A stretch of 64,000 bases of DNA from Pezicula radicicola (lineage: Eukaryota; Ascomycota; Leotiomycetes; Helotiales; Dermateaceae): positions 349,312-413,311 of the forward strand of contig PDUO01000023.1 in assembly GCA_003008705.1 (NCBI GenBank), given 5' to 3'. Positions 37,201-49,378 of this stretch are shown here, in pieces; within the stretch, counting starts at the first letter, position 1; each line of letters opens with the position of its first letter. The translations under genes were made by a program, and so were the position numbers. Below the pieces are notes generated by a model, which was given only the letters and a program-made list of their open reading frames with translations, ran no database searches and was not told the DNA's origin.

Positions 37201-38698
37201 TCACGATGTATGTCTCCGCAGTAGCGATTCGTTTTTGTTTCTTGTTTTTTCTTTTGATAATAATAACAAGTAGATGCAGCAGAGGTACAGTATTCGGTAC
37301 TGTAGAGTATGCGCCCCCTGTCCCCTCGAGTCCTGTGATGATGGTGCGATGCTGTGAGGATGGTCTGCTTCTTGACGATGTTGGTGTAGTTGCGCAGGGG
37401 ATCTAGTACTGTAACCGGCACACCAAAGCCCTGGATCGGAGAATCCCCGCCGACGGCCCAATGACTGAGATCTAAGATGCGGCGTCACATTTATCTCCTG
37501 TCGCTCAGACTGCCGCTGTCACGCCACGAGCAGTTTTTGGGGAATTTGAGATACCGGTAGAGGCTTTTGGGGGCGCAATGATATAGCAAGTGATAGACGC
37601 TTTCGAATAGAAGCTCCACGAAGGTAACTCCCTTTTCGATCTTCGTTGGAGAATGCATTGTGCAAGGGGGGAGGGGGCATGACGCGCAAAGGGACACGAG
37701 AGGAAGGAGGCGTGTACTGTGTTACCAAGGATTATTCAAGGGATCTTCAGGTGGTAGAGCGACTCTACTCGAGGGGGACCCCTCAGGTCTCAGTTCTAGG
37801 TTACCTACGCAGGCCCAGCAGGCCCAACACCCGCCGCCGCTACCACCAAATGTCGCTATGTTTCTTGAGTTGTCAAAAAGGGCGCCGGTGACAGCCAAAC
37901 AAAGTTGTGATAGGTTGCAGATAGATTGAAACCGCATGAAAGTCAAGGAGAATTAAAAACTTAAGAAGAAGAATTAAGCAGAATTAAGCAGAAGCGCACA
38001 AGCGGTAATTTCAGACTACCTTTGGGCCTAAGCCCAAGTAGCAATTATTAGCAATTCTTTTCGAAGGGCTTCGGCTTCCAAGGCACGCCTTTGTTTGGCT
38101 GCAGTCTCGCATACTCCGGCACTGATTGGCTTGTGCCTCGAGCTTCCCCGCTTATTCCTGCTCTGAGGTATGAATTGTGAATTCGCGAGCCCTCCAAATA
38201 ATTCCCTTTCTGACGACGACGACGACGACGACGACAACGACAAAGGAGGACAACCTCGACAACACCTCAACGACAAACCCGCCCATTGCTCGCCCCGGCT
38301 CGACATTCAGCGACGCCCATCTGTCCTCTCTTGCCGTTCGATAGAGATTGGGACTGCTTCCTCCTTTGCTGGAATAAGCTGTCACAACCCCCGACAACTT
38401 ACAACAAACGGCGAGCTCTGCTGTCCAAGGCGGCGCTTACCAAAACAACGCACACTGGAGACATCAACATCAATCTCCACGATGTCTCTTGCTATCGCTC
38501 GCTCCTAGCCCGCCATCCCTTTGCTAGAAGTCCATTTTGAATTTCAATAGCAGCGAACCACGTCCCGAGGTCGAACCACAGCGACGCGTGTGACTCTTGT
38601 CAATGGTCTGTCTGATCAGCCAATTCAACGTCAGACTGGGCACGCAGGTCATTGCGGTCAATGGTTGTTAGTAGCTTTGATCTGACGGAAGATTCACG
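34260..38698. other. Long intergenic region upstream of RIM15
   Basis: Over 4 kb without a supported gene. The largest open frame (36341-36916, minus) has no domain and no splice context. Simple repeats are present: GTA-rich 36183-36228 and a perfect 10-bp duplication, GAATTAAGCA, at 37971-37990. Scattered CCCCT/AGGGG cores resemble stress-response elements, but such 5-mers are expected by chance. The proximal part is probably the promoter and long 5' leader of RIM15. Confidence 0.45.
38170..38508 (+). other. Possible upstream ORF in the RIM15 leader with (GAC)8 tract
   Basis: An ATG at 38170 opens 112 codons ending 190 nt before the RIM15 start. It contains eight GAC codons in a row (38212-38235), giving a poly-Asp run, then Asn-Asp-Lys. 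No homology recognised. If within the mRNA leader it could lower translation of RIM15. The transcript start is unknown. Confidence 0.3.
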
Positions 38699-41600
38699 AT
38701 GACGGAGGAGGGTAACAACAGCATGCTGGCGCCACCCACGGTAGCCTCGCTGCGAGCGCAAGCTTCATGTCCCATGGAGCGAACCCTCAGCGCCGACATC
38801 CGAGAGGAGAGGGAAGATCTTAGAGAGGCGGCGGAGCAGACTCTCAATGTTATAATGGATCTAAGTCTCGAGGGGACTATTAGATGGGTCAGCCCCTCTT
38901 GGACTGATGTTATCGGTACAACTCTCGCGTCGGTGCAGGGAAAGCCGATCGAGGACATTTTGGTGGGAGACAACAAAGGCATTTTCGCCGACGTCGTTGA
39001 GTCGATGCAGAAGGATGATTCACGGAGTCAGATAATAAGGTTTACTGTGGAATTGGGGCCTGCTTCAAAGCTATCGCTCATTGAGGGTCGCACTCCTCAC
39101 CACGATGCTGGAGACGAGGCTTCTGGACCACAACAAGATGAGCCTGTTACAATTGATCTGGAGGGGCAAGGTATTATGGTGTACGACAGGTCGTCGGCCG
39201 AGGAGAGTCATGTACGTGAAATATAATTGTCACCCACTGATTTCTACTAACAATTCATAGACAATGTGGATGATCCGCCCTTGGATCGCACCACGAGAAA
39301 TTCAAATCGACTTACCGGCTCTGATTGTCGAGTCCTTGGGATCTGGTGCCGAGATTCTTGCAAGCTACCTCACTCTACTCGCAGAATCTGGACTAAATGA
39401 CCCCGAAGCTCATCCTCCACCACTTCCGGTGCTCTGCCGAATCTGTGAACGTCAAATCCCACCTTGGTGGTTCGAGAAGCACACCGAACTATGTCTTCAG
39501 GAACACAAGGCAGAGATGGAAGTCCAGATGTGCCAGGAAAACCTCATAGAACATCGACACGCCATTGTCAAAGTCTTGGATGCTTTGGAAGCCCGAAAGA
39601 GCAGACCAGTCTCAGGGGATCAACCGCCTTTGGCACCTCCCCAGGCTGAATACAAAGGGATGCCCATTGGCCCGACATCAAATTCGTCTTCCTCTTCCGG
39701 TACAGCTTCTCCCGGTGCTCCTGGTGGTAGATCATCCAGGGATGCATCCACCTCAGGGTTCGGACATGCTCGCGCACGGTCCTTTGCTATCCGACGACCT
39801 CAAGCTCGCATTGTTGAGTTGCTGCTGGACTTATGCGATACAGCGATTGAGATCAGCACCCCTGCCATCAAAGAAGCTCCAGCACAGGCTCCCGGAGAGT
39901 TTCGCACACAGTCACCCCAATCAGAATCCAGAATCTCTCAAGTCATGCAATGGCAGTCACCAAGCACGAACACACTGGACCAAGAGCAAGGACTGGCTTT
40001 ACTGTGTGCAGACAGTGAGAAGGCTGCCAAGGCGAAGGTTGAGGCTGTGTTGAGGCATCGCAGAATCATTGAGTACTCCGAACGGATACGGATGGAATTC
40101 TCAATTATCGTTCAAGATTGCATTGATGAGGCTATGCGAAAAGCTGCTAGAATTGCAGCTGGTCACCTGAGCGATTCTTCTAGTGAGGAGGAACACACTC
40201 CAGCAGCAGCCGACGATGGATTCTTTACTGGCTCCTTCGAAGGACCATCTTCGCTCGCTAAAGCTCTTCGTGAGTCGGAAGTGGGCCGTGAGGGCCGTAA
40301 CCCATCTTCAGCAGCTGTATCCACCAGATCCAACAGCCCAAAAGAATGCCCAACTCCACGATCCCACGTTGGTTCTTTCAATATGCTTGGCCAGTCTCGC
40401 GACCACAGCTCCAGACGTGGGTCTTTGTTCTTCGAGAGCGATGCAGGTGATAGTGATGGTAGTGTGAGATCTTCGTCGGTGATGTCAAGGCCTACACGAA
40501 CGGAGTCTCCTGTTTCTGAATTTGGGGATTTGCGTCGTGCAGCCAGCTCTCGCCAACGGCACCGAAGGAGTATTGTGCTTCCAGGAGCCATCTCCCCCAG
40601 AAGACAAGAGTCACCTGTCCGTATGGCACCATCATCCCCACTCCGGATAACCAAACCACGACAACTTCCTATCCGTGAAGGTATCACATCACCAACTACA
40701 TCGCCGATGCTTCCTGGCACCGAGTTCAGCTCTCCTGCTATTGTTCCACACCATCATCGACGCCAATCTTCAGCAACTGGATCTAACCCTGGCCCCCCAC
40801 CATCACCACGCCTGACCTCGGTTAGCGCTCCGCAAGCACGTGCAGTGCCTCCATCCATCAAAGATTTCGAGATTGTTAAACCAATCAGCAAGGGGGCTTT
40901 CGGGAGCGTGTATCTTGCAAGAAAGAAGTCTACCGGCGATTACTACGCTATCAAGGTGCTAAAGAAGGCAGACATGGTGGCCAAGAACCAAGTCACAAAT
41001 GTCAAGGCTGAGAGAGCAATTATGATGTGGCAAGGGGAGAGTGACTTTGTTGCAAAGCTATACTGGACATTTTCAAGCAAGGACTACCTTTATCTTGTTA
41101 TGGAATACCTCAATGGCGGAGATTGTGCGTCTTTGATCAAGGTCCTGGGTGGTTTGCCAGAAGATTGGGCAAAGAAGTACCTCGGCGAAGTTATGCTGGG
41201 AGTGGAGCATCTTCACAGCCGTGGCATTGTGCACAGAGATTTGAAGCCAGACAATCTGTTGATTGATCAGAAAGGTCATTTGAAGTTGACCGATTTTGGT
41301 CTCTCGAGAATGGGTTTAATTGGCCGTCAAAAGCGTGTTCTCAACGACAAGACCAATGAGTCAGTCCCAGATCTGCTGAAACAAGGACCTTTTGTACGAT
41401 CCACGTCAATGACATCTTCACGATCGACTTCATTCGACTTCCAGGGTGGTCAACATTCGCCAGGGTCTACACCGCAAATGACACCCAACATTGGGGGTGA
41501 TCTTGGCACGCCATCCTATTTCAACCTTACGCGCGAGAACACGTTGAACAAGGATTCTCGACGCCAGTCTGGAGGAAAAAGTGATAGTGGTGGAAGTGAT

Positions 41601-44501
41601 GCATTGAACTCCATGTTCAGCAGTTTTACCTTGAGTGATACTCCCGGGAAAGGTACGGATCATAGAAGAGCCCCGATCGACGAACTGAGCGAAAGCGATA
41701 CTGGCTCGCCCGACTTGATGCCTCTCCAACAAGTAGCCAGCCGTACAAGCCTGGAATTGAACAGGAGCACTCCGCCTCAGACAAGTATGATGCCGCCTCC
41801 GATGGCTCTTTTCGATCCCGATGATACCAACCGTAGATTTGTTGGCACGCCTGATTACCTCGCTCCCGAAACTGTCAATGGTGTTGGCCAAGACGAGCTT
41901 AGTGATTGGTGGTCCGTTGGATGTATTCTATTTGAGTTTCTCTATGGATACCCGCCTTTCCATGCCGAAACGCCTGACAAGGTGTTCGAGAATATCCTGG
42001 CAAGACGGATTTTGTGGCCCGATGAGGAAGACGACGATGTATCTCCTGAGGCTAAAGATCTTTTGAATAAGCTTCTTTGTCTCGATCCACGTCAAAGACT
42101 TGGAGCTAACATTGACGACAAATTCCCGTCCGCAGGTGCAGAAATTAGAGCTCATCCTTGGTTTGAAGGTCTGGAGTGGGACAAATTGCTTGAAGATGAC
42201 GCCCAATTCGTTCCAGCACCCGAAAACCCCGAGGATACGGAGTACTTCGACACTCGAGGTGCAACTCTGCAATCGTTTGCAGAGGAAATGGAGGACCAGA
42301 TGTCACCTGTTGGCACACCTGCAGATTACGCTGAACGCCCGCACGATGCATTATCTCGCGTGAGAACTCAGGTCAATTCAATGGGAGTCAAGCGAGGCTT
42401 GATGCCTCTCCACATTCCCCCTCACGTACGGGACATGAAGAGTCGCAGACTGAGTGAACCTGTCATTGCAGATGATTTCGGAAACTTTGCTTTCAAGAAT
42501 TTACCAGTCCTTGAGAAAGCAAACAAGGATGTGATCCAAAAGCTCCGTGCCGAGGCCATGGCAGCCCAAACCAAGCCTACCATTGTCAGTCCAAATGGCA
42601 ATGGACCGAATAGTGCTACATCGCCGCAGCCAACACTCGAGGGAAGTCCTATTTTGCCAATGCCAATCCAGCGGACTCTGTCAAACGCCAAGGCATCTAA
42701 CCGGCCATCTTCTCCATCTGGTCTCAGTCAATCCAACTCATCCCCCAGTAGGCAGTCACAGCCATCTTCCCCCTTGCTAGTTTCATTTGTTGCTGGCCAG
42801 AATGGAGAAGGCCGACGTAAGACATCCAGCAACTCATCAAGTCTGTCACACCAATCTAGCAGCTCTCTCGCACCGGGCAGTTTCTTTGAGGCTTCACGCA
42901 TAACGCCCACCCTTCAGAAAGCTGCATCTACTTCTGCTGCTGTATCTCCAATCAAGACTAGAGGTGGAGTTCCACCGCCGTTGGCTCTTTCGCCTCAGAA
43001 GATATCCACCCCAAAGCAGGGCAGTGGTTCTTCCAACAGAGTTCGATCCCAGACTGTTGGGTCGCAAGAGGGCAGCCCGTTGACTGCGGATTTATTTTCC
43101 CATCGCAAGCGAAGAAGCCAGGTGTTCGACATGTCTCCTTCATCGTCTGATAACGAGGGAGACAAGGCCAATGCTCTGTTGCGAGTCCAGCGTAGGCGTC
43201 AGAGCTCACGGCGCATGTCAGCAATTACATTAGCAGATGGTCCAGCATTCAGACCTCTGGATGTTCTAATCTGTGAAGATCACCCAGTCTCTAGGATGGT
43301 TATGGAGAAGCTATTGGAGAAGCTTCGATGTCGTACAATCACCGTCTCAAATGGAGCTGAAGCCATGCGATATGCTATGAGCGATATCAAATTTGACATA
43401 ATTATGATGGAGTTCAAACTACCTCAGATTAATGGGGCTGACGTTGCCCGCATGATCCGTGATACCAAGAACGCAAATTCGCAGACTCCAATTGTTGCCA
43501 TTACTGGATATCTCAAAGAGCTACAAGCACCTCATCACTTCGATGGGCTCATCGAGAAGCCACCGACTACCTCCAAGCTCACTGAAGTAATGTGTAGACT
43601 GTGCCAATGGAAGGCCCCGATGCCTGGCCAAACCACAATACTTTCAATGTACCCATCTTCTCAGCCCTCTGGACTGCGACAGGAAAGTCTCCGACTTGAA
43701 GACAGTCCTACGTCCAACTCGTCAGGTTACGCACAAATGCCAGGTAGTAGCTTCAGAGCATCCAGTCGCGAGGACTCGATAAGTTCTAGCCTCTTTGGTG
43801 ACTCTGAATCTCTCATGGACCGCGAAGATGTGCCTGTAGTTATCAGAGAACGAAAAGCTACGGGCGACTGGGATGAGACTGGCTTGGGTATCAGTAACGA
43901 AGAAGTCATCGAAGATTCGCGCGACTTACCGAAGTTGCCTCCTCATATGTTGCATCAAGAATCTGCTACCACTATAATACAACGCAAGATTCCTGTTCGT
44001 CAACGGTCATCGGAAAAGGTCAGGGCAAAGCGCGAATCCATTGAGAAGCACCGCCACGAATGCGGAGAATCTGGAGACGATGAGGACGAAGAACTCGGCG
44101 ATGCCTGCGTCCGTGAAAAGACCCACAGTCCAAAAAGTGCTGGAAAATCCACGCATCGCGGCTCGAAGTTGGGCACAGAAATGATGCGCACCAATAGTCG
44201 AGGTAGCGTTGTTTCTGGATCTGACCAAACCTTGTCCGATCCCATCGAGCCGCCTCCTACTGTCGATGAGGAGTTGATTCCTGCATCTGAGATAACCGGT
44301 CAATCTTTGACTCCGCCTGAGATATTCACACCTTTAAGGAATGAAGATGTAGACATGGATTCCGACGAGACACCTAGACCTCGGTCAAACTACTTTGACC
44401 CAACAGATGAGGAGCCTACACCACGCGCACCCTCAGCTGCATCCAATTTTGCTCTAGACTACGTTAGTCTGGCAAACAGCGAGAGGACACCCAGTTCGTA
44501 A
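38699..44501 (+). CDS. RIM15: Rim15-type PAS/zinc-finger/AGC kinase/receiver protein
   Basis: Exons 38699-39211 and 39261-44501, joined in phase by a 49-nt intron, give 1917 residues. Domains in order: a PAS domain at about 48-120 (DLSLEGTIRWVSPSW); a C-x2-C-x11-H-x3-C finger at 230-249; Ser-rich linkers; and a split kinase at about 707-1170. In the kinase, the glycine loop is SKGAFGSVY, the catalytic loop HRDLKPDN has D831, the DFG motif starts at 849, and about 180 residues are inserted before GTPDYLAPE. An AGC-type tail follows. A receiver domain lies at about 1505-1620. This order is diagnostic of Rim15 (Cek1/Ppk18 in fission yeast), the kinase that promotes quiescence and stress survival downstream of TOR/PKA/Pho85 through endosulfines. 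In the receiver, the acidic pair (CEDHP), Thr (AITGY) and Lys (EKP) are kept, but the phospho-acceptor Asp is Glu (E1555, codon 43410-43412). Confidence 0.95.
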
Positions 44502-45631
44502 AGAGCGAACACATTTATTTTCATTCAATGTTACATTATCAATCGCCCAAGAGGCTCGACCTATATGCAATTTCTTTTCATTGTTTTAAATCAAGCGCGG
44601 CGTTGTCGGCAAGGCTTTGATTCGGATGGCGGCTTTGTTGTCCGGATGGTATCAATTATTGGAACGGACAAGGCGTTGTTGTGGCTATCTGCAGCATTTA
44701 CATGACGCCTTTTCGACACAAAAAAACAAAATTCTCTTTTTTTCTTCATTATTCGGTTTTTCATCATCGAGAAGAAGTCCCACCACTCAAATCGATCAGT
44801 CTTTTTCATGCCTTGGGTCTGAGGCTTTTTCTTATGTTGTAAATTGTTGTGGCCCCGGGTTTGGGGGTTTTACTACTGCGCTTTGATACGAATACTTCTC
44901 AGTGTGAAGTAGAGATTTGGTCCCAAGAGCTGGGTCGGTCTTTCTTTTTTACTTTCGTGCGTTGCTTGCAATTGCTTGGGTTTTTGCTCGCCGCCTGCGA
45001 GAAAAGCATGTGTCTCGAGGCGGAGCTTGTGGTAGGAATAGAGAAAGTGAAGGAAAGGCACCTGCTCTGCTCGTATGATGAGAGGTGTGGCATGTGATGT
45101 TGCTAGCGAGAGAGTTATTACTTATGCTGCAATATAAAACATAAAATTGGTTCCTTGGTTCCTTGTGGTGTTTTGTTGACACTATCCTCGCAATGTTTAC
45201 TAACACCGTTAGCTATAAGAAGCGACAGATACGAATACGATCGCTTCAATGCTACCTCCACTCTCCACCTTTGCAGTACCGCCTCGCATTTCATTCATCG
45301 GGGCTTCCTTCTCCTCCCACTTTTGCACATCTGCCGTCAGCCAATGATCAAATGTTACTCCGTTAAGACAGTGTCGGGCGAGTCTCGCGCGAGTTTTCTT
45401 GGCTTTGAATAGTGGGCGGACACCCCGCTGTTGCGATATGGAAGATAGACGTTTGAGGTTGGGAACTGGGGAAGATATATACCTAGGTGATGCCCATCCT
45501 CCTTTCACTTGATTGAAAATCCATAAACTCTCCTTCTCGTACAACCATTCATTCTCGATTTAGCACCGTATCCCTATTACAGCTATCATAACAATCCCAT
45601 AACACACAACAACTACGTAGAAGAAGGAAAA
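44502..45631. other. Intergenic region, RIM15 to DUF1479 gene
   Basis: RIM15 3' UTR and promoter of the next gene. No gene or clear element seen. Confidence 0.4.
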
Positions 45632-47254
45632 ATGCCAGGTGCTCTCAAAGTCTGGCCTGAATGGCCTGAATTCACTGAGAAGACTGCTGAGTTGAAACCG
45701 GAGTATGCGGGCTTTAAGCGGGATATTGTTAATGAGTATGGGGAGGAGGCTATTAAGGAGGCTTGGGTTAAGGTTTGTGGGGAGCTTGAGAGGTGAGCTT
45801 TTGTTTTTCCTCTGATTTTTTTTAATTTGGGGATCTGGGGTTGGAAGGGAGGGAAAGTTAGTTTTTGGGTCTCGGGAGAGAGATGTTGTGATTGGATTGA
45901 AATTATGCTGACTTTAATATATGATAGATTAACAGATGAAATTGCCGATAAAGGAACCTCCTTGATCCCCGTAGTTGAGTTCTCAGAAGTAGAGAAGGGA
46001 TTAACTGAGGAGAGGAAGAAAGAGTTAGGAGATATTGGATGTTTTGTTGTTAGAGGAGTTGTACCTGAGGAGGAAGTAAATGGATTATTTAAAGATTTGA
46101 AGACTTATGTTGGTGATAATAAAGCTCATATTGGAGGTTAGTTCGTTCATCCCCCCCCTCCAAAACCTTGCCCTTACTCTACCCATAAAGTAGAAACTGA
46201 TAAGCCAAATTTTGGAACAGGCTGGCCAAAAGAAACCCCCTTCGTCCTCCGCCTCTTCTGGTCCCGAACCCAAGTCTCCCTCCGCACCCACCCAAACCAC
46301 CTCCTGCTACAACGCACTCTCAATTCTTTCTGGCACGACGATTCTCCATCTCCAGAAATCCCCGATTTCACAGAACCTCTCGCATACGCCGATGCAGTCC
46401 GTATCCGACCACCAAAGATCCCCTTCTTCGGATTAGGACCACACATAGACGCTGGTTCCCTCTGTCGTTGGGCAGATCCCACATATCGATCTGCCTACTC
46501 TAAAATCTTCTCTGGAAAACCCGAAGAACATGATTGTTATGGTTTAGGAGCTAGGAAGACAGCAAACCAGGTACTTTTTGATGGAGGTGCTCATTCTTCC
46601 GTTCTTCGAGCTTTTCAAGGTTGGACAGCTTTAACCGGAGCTGGACCTCGAGAAGGAAGTTTATTACTCTATCCGAATGTGAAGACTGTTGTTGCTTATT
46701 TATTACTCAGACCTTTCTTTAAGGCACCGGATGAGGAGAAGGATCTGTTGGTTGCTGAGAAGTGGACTTTTGATACGGAGAGTCAATGGTTTCCGGGTAC
46801 TTGGCAGGCTGATTCTCAGCTCTTGAGTCCTGGGAGTCATCCTCATTTGAGGTTGAGGGAGTGTATGGTTAATATTCCGAGGATGAGGCCGGGGGATAGT
46901 ATTTGGTGGCATTGTGATGTACGTCCTCTTCCCCTCTCCCCATTATCCTCACTTTCTTGTCCTTCCTCTTCTTTACAAGAGATACTAATCAAAGATTTTA
47001 AAATATAGATGTGTCACGCAGTAGAGGTAGAACACAACGGCGATAACGATGCAAGCGTAGCATATATAGCAGCTACACCGTCCACGGTTGAAAATATCCG
47101 ATATATGAAAGGTCAATTGCAGGATTTTATTAAGGGCGTTGCTCCTGGTGATTATGATGCCGAGACCCCTGAGAAACAGTTTAAGGGGTTTAAGGGTGAG
47201 GAGGCTATTTTGAGTGGGGAGGTTGGTAGGAGGGCTATGGGGTTTGGGTTGTGA
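45632..47254 (+). CDS. DUF1479 family protein, putative Fe(II)/2-oxoglutarate oxygenase
   Basis: Four exons (45632-45792, 45928-46136, 46221-46918, 47009-47254), all phases consistent, give 437 residues, the usual size for the family. The sequence follows the DUF1479 pattern: an N-terminal WPEFTEKTAELKPEYAGFKR region, GDIGCFVVRGV-type VVRGVVPEEEV, THPNHLLLQRTLNSFWHDD, a GLGPHIDAGSLCRW block, and a RPGDSIWWHCD|MCHAVE block. H198 and D200 in HID, with a distal His in the last block (H359, with H354 nearby), fit the HxD...H iron triad of the double-stranded beta-helix oxygenases to which E. coli YbiU belongs. Substrate unknown; enzymatic role is inferred from the fold family. Intron 3 splits exactly between HCD and MCH, so missing it would lose the distal His. 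No signal peptide; probably cytosolic. Confidence 0.9.
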
Positions 47255-48555
47255 GGTTGTGAGGTTTTGAGGTTTTGAGGGGTTGTAGGATGGAATTGAT
47301 ATCTTGAAGACTTTCAGTGACCTGCTTTTAATATGCGTGAACTCTAGCTCTTCTTTTGTGAAACAGCCTTATAAAGTCTCGTCGTAGATGCACGAGAAAT
47401 TAAGCATATTTCTGACTGACTGCCTTGAATTTACCATTTTCAAGAGACTCAGCATCTTTGGGTGACGTCGCTAATGGCTTCATGGAGTGATCGATCAGCT
47501 AGCTTCTATATACTGCATCTATGATATTGCTGTGTAACTTTGGGAGTTAGAAGCAATATATTCTTCTGAGTTTAGGATTAAGTAAGTGCAGCTCGGCTCT
47601 GATACTATTAGTACTTTCGCACTATCATTGGGTAAAGTAAGTCTACTAACTCGCTCTTCGAAGAATAAGTAGAACCAAATGTGCTTCCGTGCATGATAAA
47701 CAGTGAAATATGTTGACTCACCCATACCAATGTGATCCTAAAGTCAACAAGTTCAACAATAGAAGATATAAATAGCACTCAACACCATAAACTACCGAGC
47801 ATTTCACTCAGTAAGGTACACAATGCAGTCTAATAAGTACAGCAATGAGACCTAAGATGGCCAATGCTCGTCGTGATGACTGATAATAGCAGCAATAACT
47901 CTACCATACCAGCGTACCTTGTACAGATGAGTAACTTAGTGGCTGAATATCATAGCACGTGACTTCACATATCCCCTCGAGGTAGGTTTTCGTAGCACAG
48001 TAATCTGTAAGACTGCGAAACTTGAACTACCTTCGACTCCTAAATGGACAAGTCTCACCCCTCAAGATATTATTCCAAGTTATCCGGTCAGAAAATTGAA
48101 CAACAAGCTACCCATCACGTGCCACTCAAAAACCATCCCTCAAGGTACCTACCTACCTGACCTTATCTAACCTCACTTACCACACCAATACCTAGCTCAT
48201 TCCCAGCCCATAAAAGATTCAAAGGTCCCCCCAAAAGTAAGACATCTAAATCCTATAATTTCCACCAGTCTTGATTACCTGCTCAAAATACGGTACAGGC
48301 ACGTAGAAACATCATACTCAAACTTGCTCAACCTTCCCCATACGAGGAGACAACAAACAACAAGCGGCAGGGTTTACAAATTTACTCACTCAATTAATCT
48401 CAGAGTAGATACCACCTGACTACCACGTATACTTAAAAATAACTTTCCTGCTCTGTGAGATATAATCTCACTCGAGATTCACTCTTTAAGAACAGAAAAG
48501 TCAAGAACTTTGCTCGCTTACTTTCGTACTCATCAAGGTCCTTCAAAGAAGCAAA
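47255..48555. other. Intergenic region
   Basis: 3' UTR of the DUF1479 gene (G/T-rich tract TTGTGAGGTTTTGAGG repeated at 47250-47283) and promoter of the 2EXR gene. Short 'acctacctacct' runs near 48147-48160. No gene supported. Confidence 0.4.
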
Positions 48556-49155
48556 ATGGAAAGTAAATATCCTAACACACTCGATCTCGCTCGGAATCAT
48601 GAAAACCAAGAAATGGCTTTTCCAATCCACGACCTTCCTCCCGAAATTCGTCAGATGATCTACACGCTCTACCTTCACCGGCGTCCACCGTTCCTTATAA
48701 CTCAACACACGGGAAACATAGAGTTAATTCACTCAACACCACTTACGATCTCCTCACCAACTTTTCTTTTGGATATTCCCACCTCCTTTCACCTCCGCAA
48801 CCGGATCTTCGAGTTCTCCTCTGGTGATGCAATGCGAGCTTTCTCGGCTGTTGGGAAGAGGAAAAGTGAAGTCAGGAGAATAAAAGTTGTGTATGGTGTT
48901 GATGAGGAGAAGACGAGGGATTGGGTGTTTTTGGTGATGAACTGTTTTGAGAGGGTGGAAGAGGTGACATTCGTGTTTGGGAAAGAGGGTATGTCGATGG
49001 GTAGAGGGAGAGGCATGGAATTGGAGCAGAGAAAGATCTGGTGGGATGCTGTAACAGAGGCCATAAGGGAGGCGTTGATGGGAGAGAAGAGGAGTGTAGG
49101 GGTAAGAGGGGAGGACAAAGGAATTGTGTGGGCGGAACAACAAGTGACTGCCTGA
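48556..49155 (+). CDS. 2EXR-domain protein
   Basis: Single exon, 199 residues, ATG preceded by GCAAA. Residues 23-45 read FPIHDLPPEIRQMIYTLYL, the signature LPxEIRxxI[YW] start of the fungal 2EXR domain, which resembles an F-box. A downstream segment, KSEVRRIKVVYGVDEEKTRD..., then NCFERVEEVTFVFG, matches the second conserved strand pair (in which a computed value is compared with a neighbour) of such proteins. 2EXR proteins are expanded in Leotiomycetes and their function is unknown. The protein is shorter than most members (often 250-350), and the central part containing the usual CRESR motif is missing. It converges on PXMP4 with 223 bp between the stops. Confidence 0.75.
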   Translation: MESKYPNTLDLARNHENQEMAFPIHDLPPEIRQMIYTLYLHRRPPFLITQHTGNIELIHSTPLTISSPTFLLDIPTSFHLRNRIFEFSSGDAMRAFSAVGKRKSEVRRIKVVYGVDEEKTRDWVFLVMNCFERVEEVTFVFGKEGMSMGRGRGMELEQRKIWWDAVTEAIREALMGEKRSVGVRGEDKGIVWAEQQVTA

Positions 49156-49378
49156 TGTGATATGATGATATATATACAGAAGAACGTATGAAAAATACGA
49201 CAACCCGGGCCGTTCTAGTCTACAAAATGTAAAACAAAAAAAAAGCAAATCTCTATCGCGCCAACCATGCAAACATACCCGTGCAAAAAATTATCCCATT
49301 CCATTTCTCGTATCTGGTGATGGGCATACATTGTCCCAGCATCACATCATATCGTTGTGAAAATAACGAGCTCTGTAT

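Noticed and set aside
35900..38000. Stress-response elements (CCCCT/AGGGG) controlling RIM15
   Set aside because: Five-base cores occur often by chance over 4 kb. No spacing or clustering supports a call.
40163..40720. 185-codon minus-strand open frame
   Set aside because: Lies entirely within the RIM15 coding exon. It is a mirror of its Ser-rich codons and has no domain.
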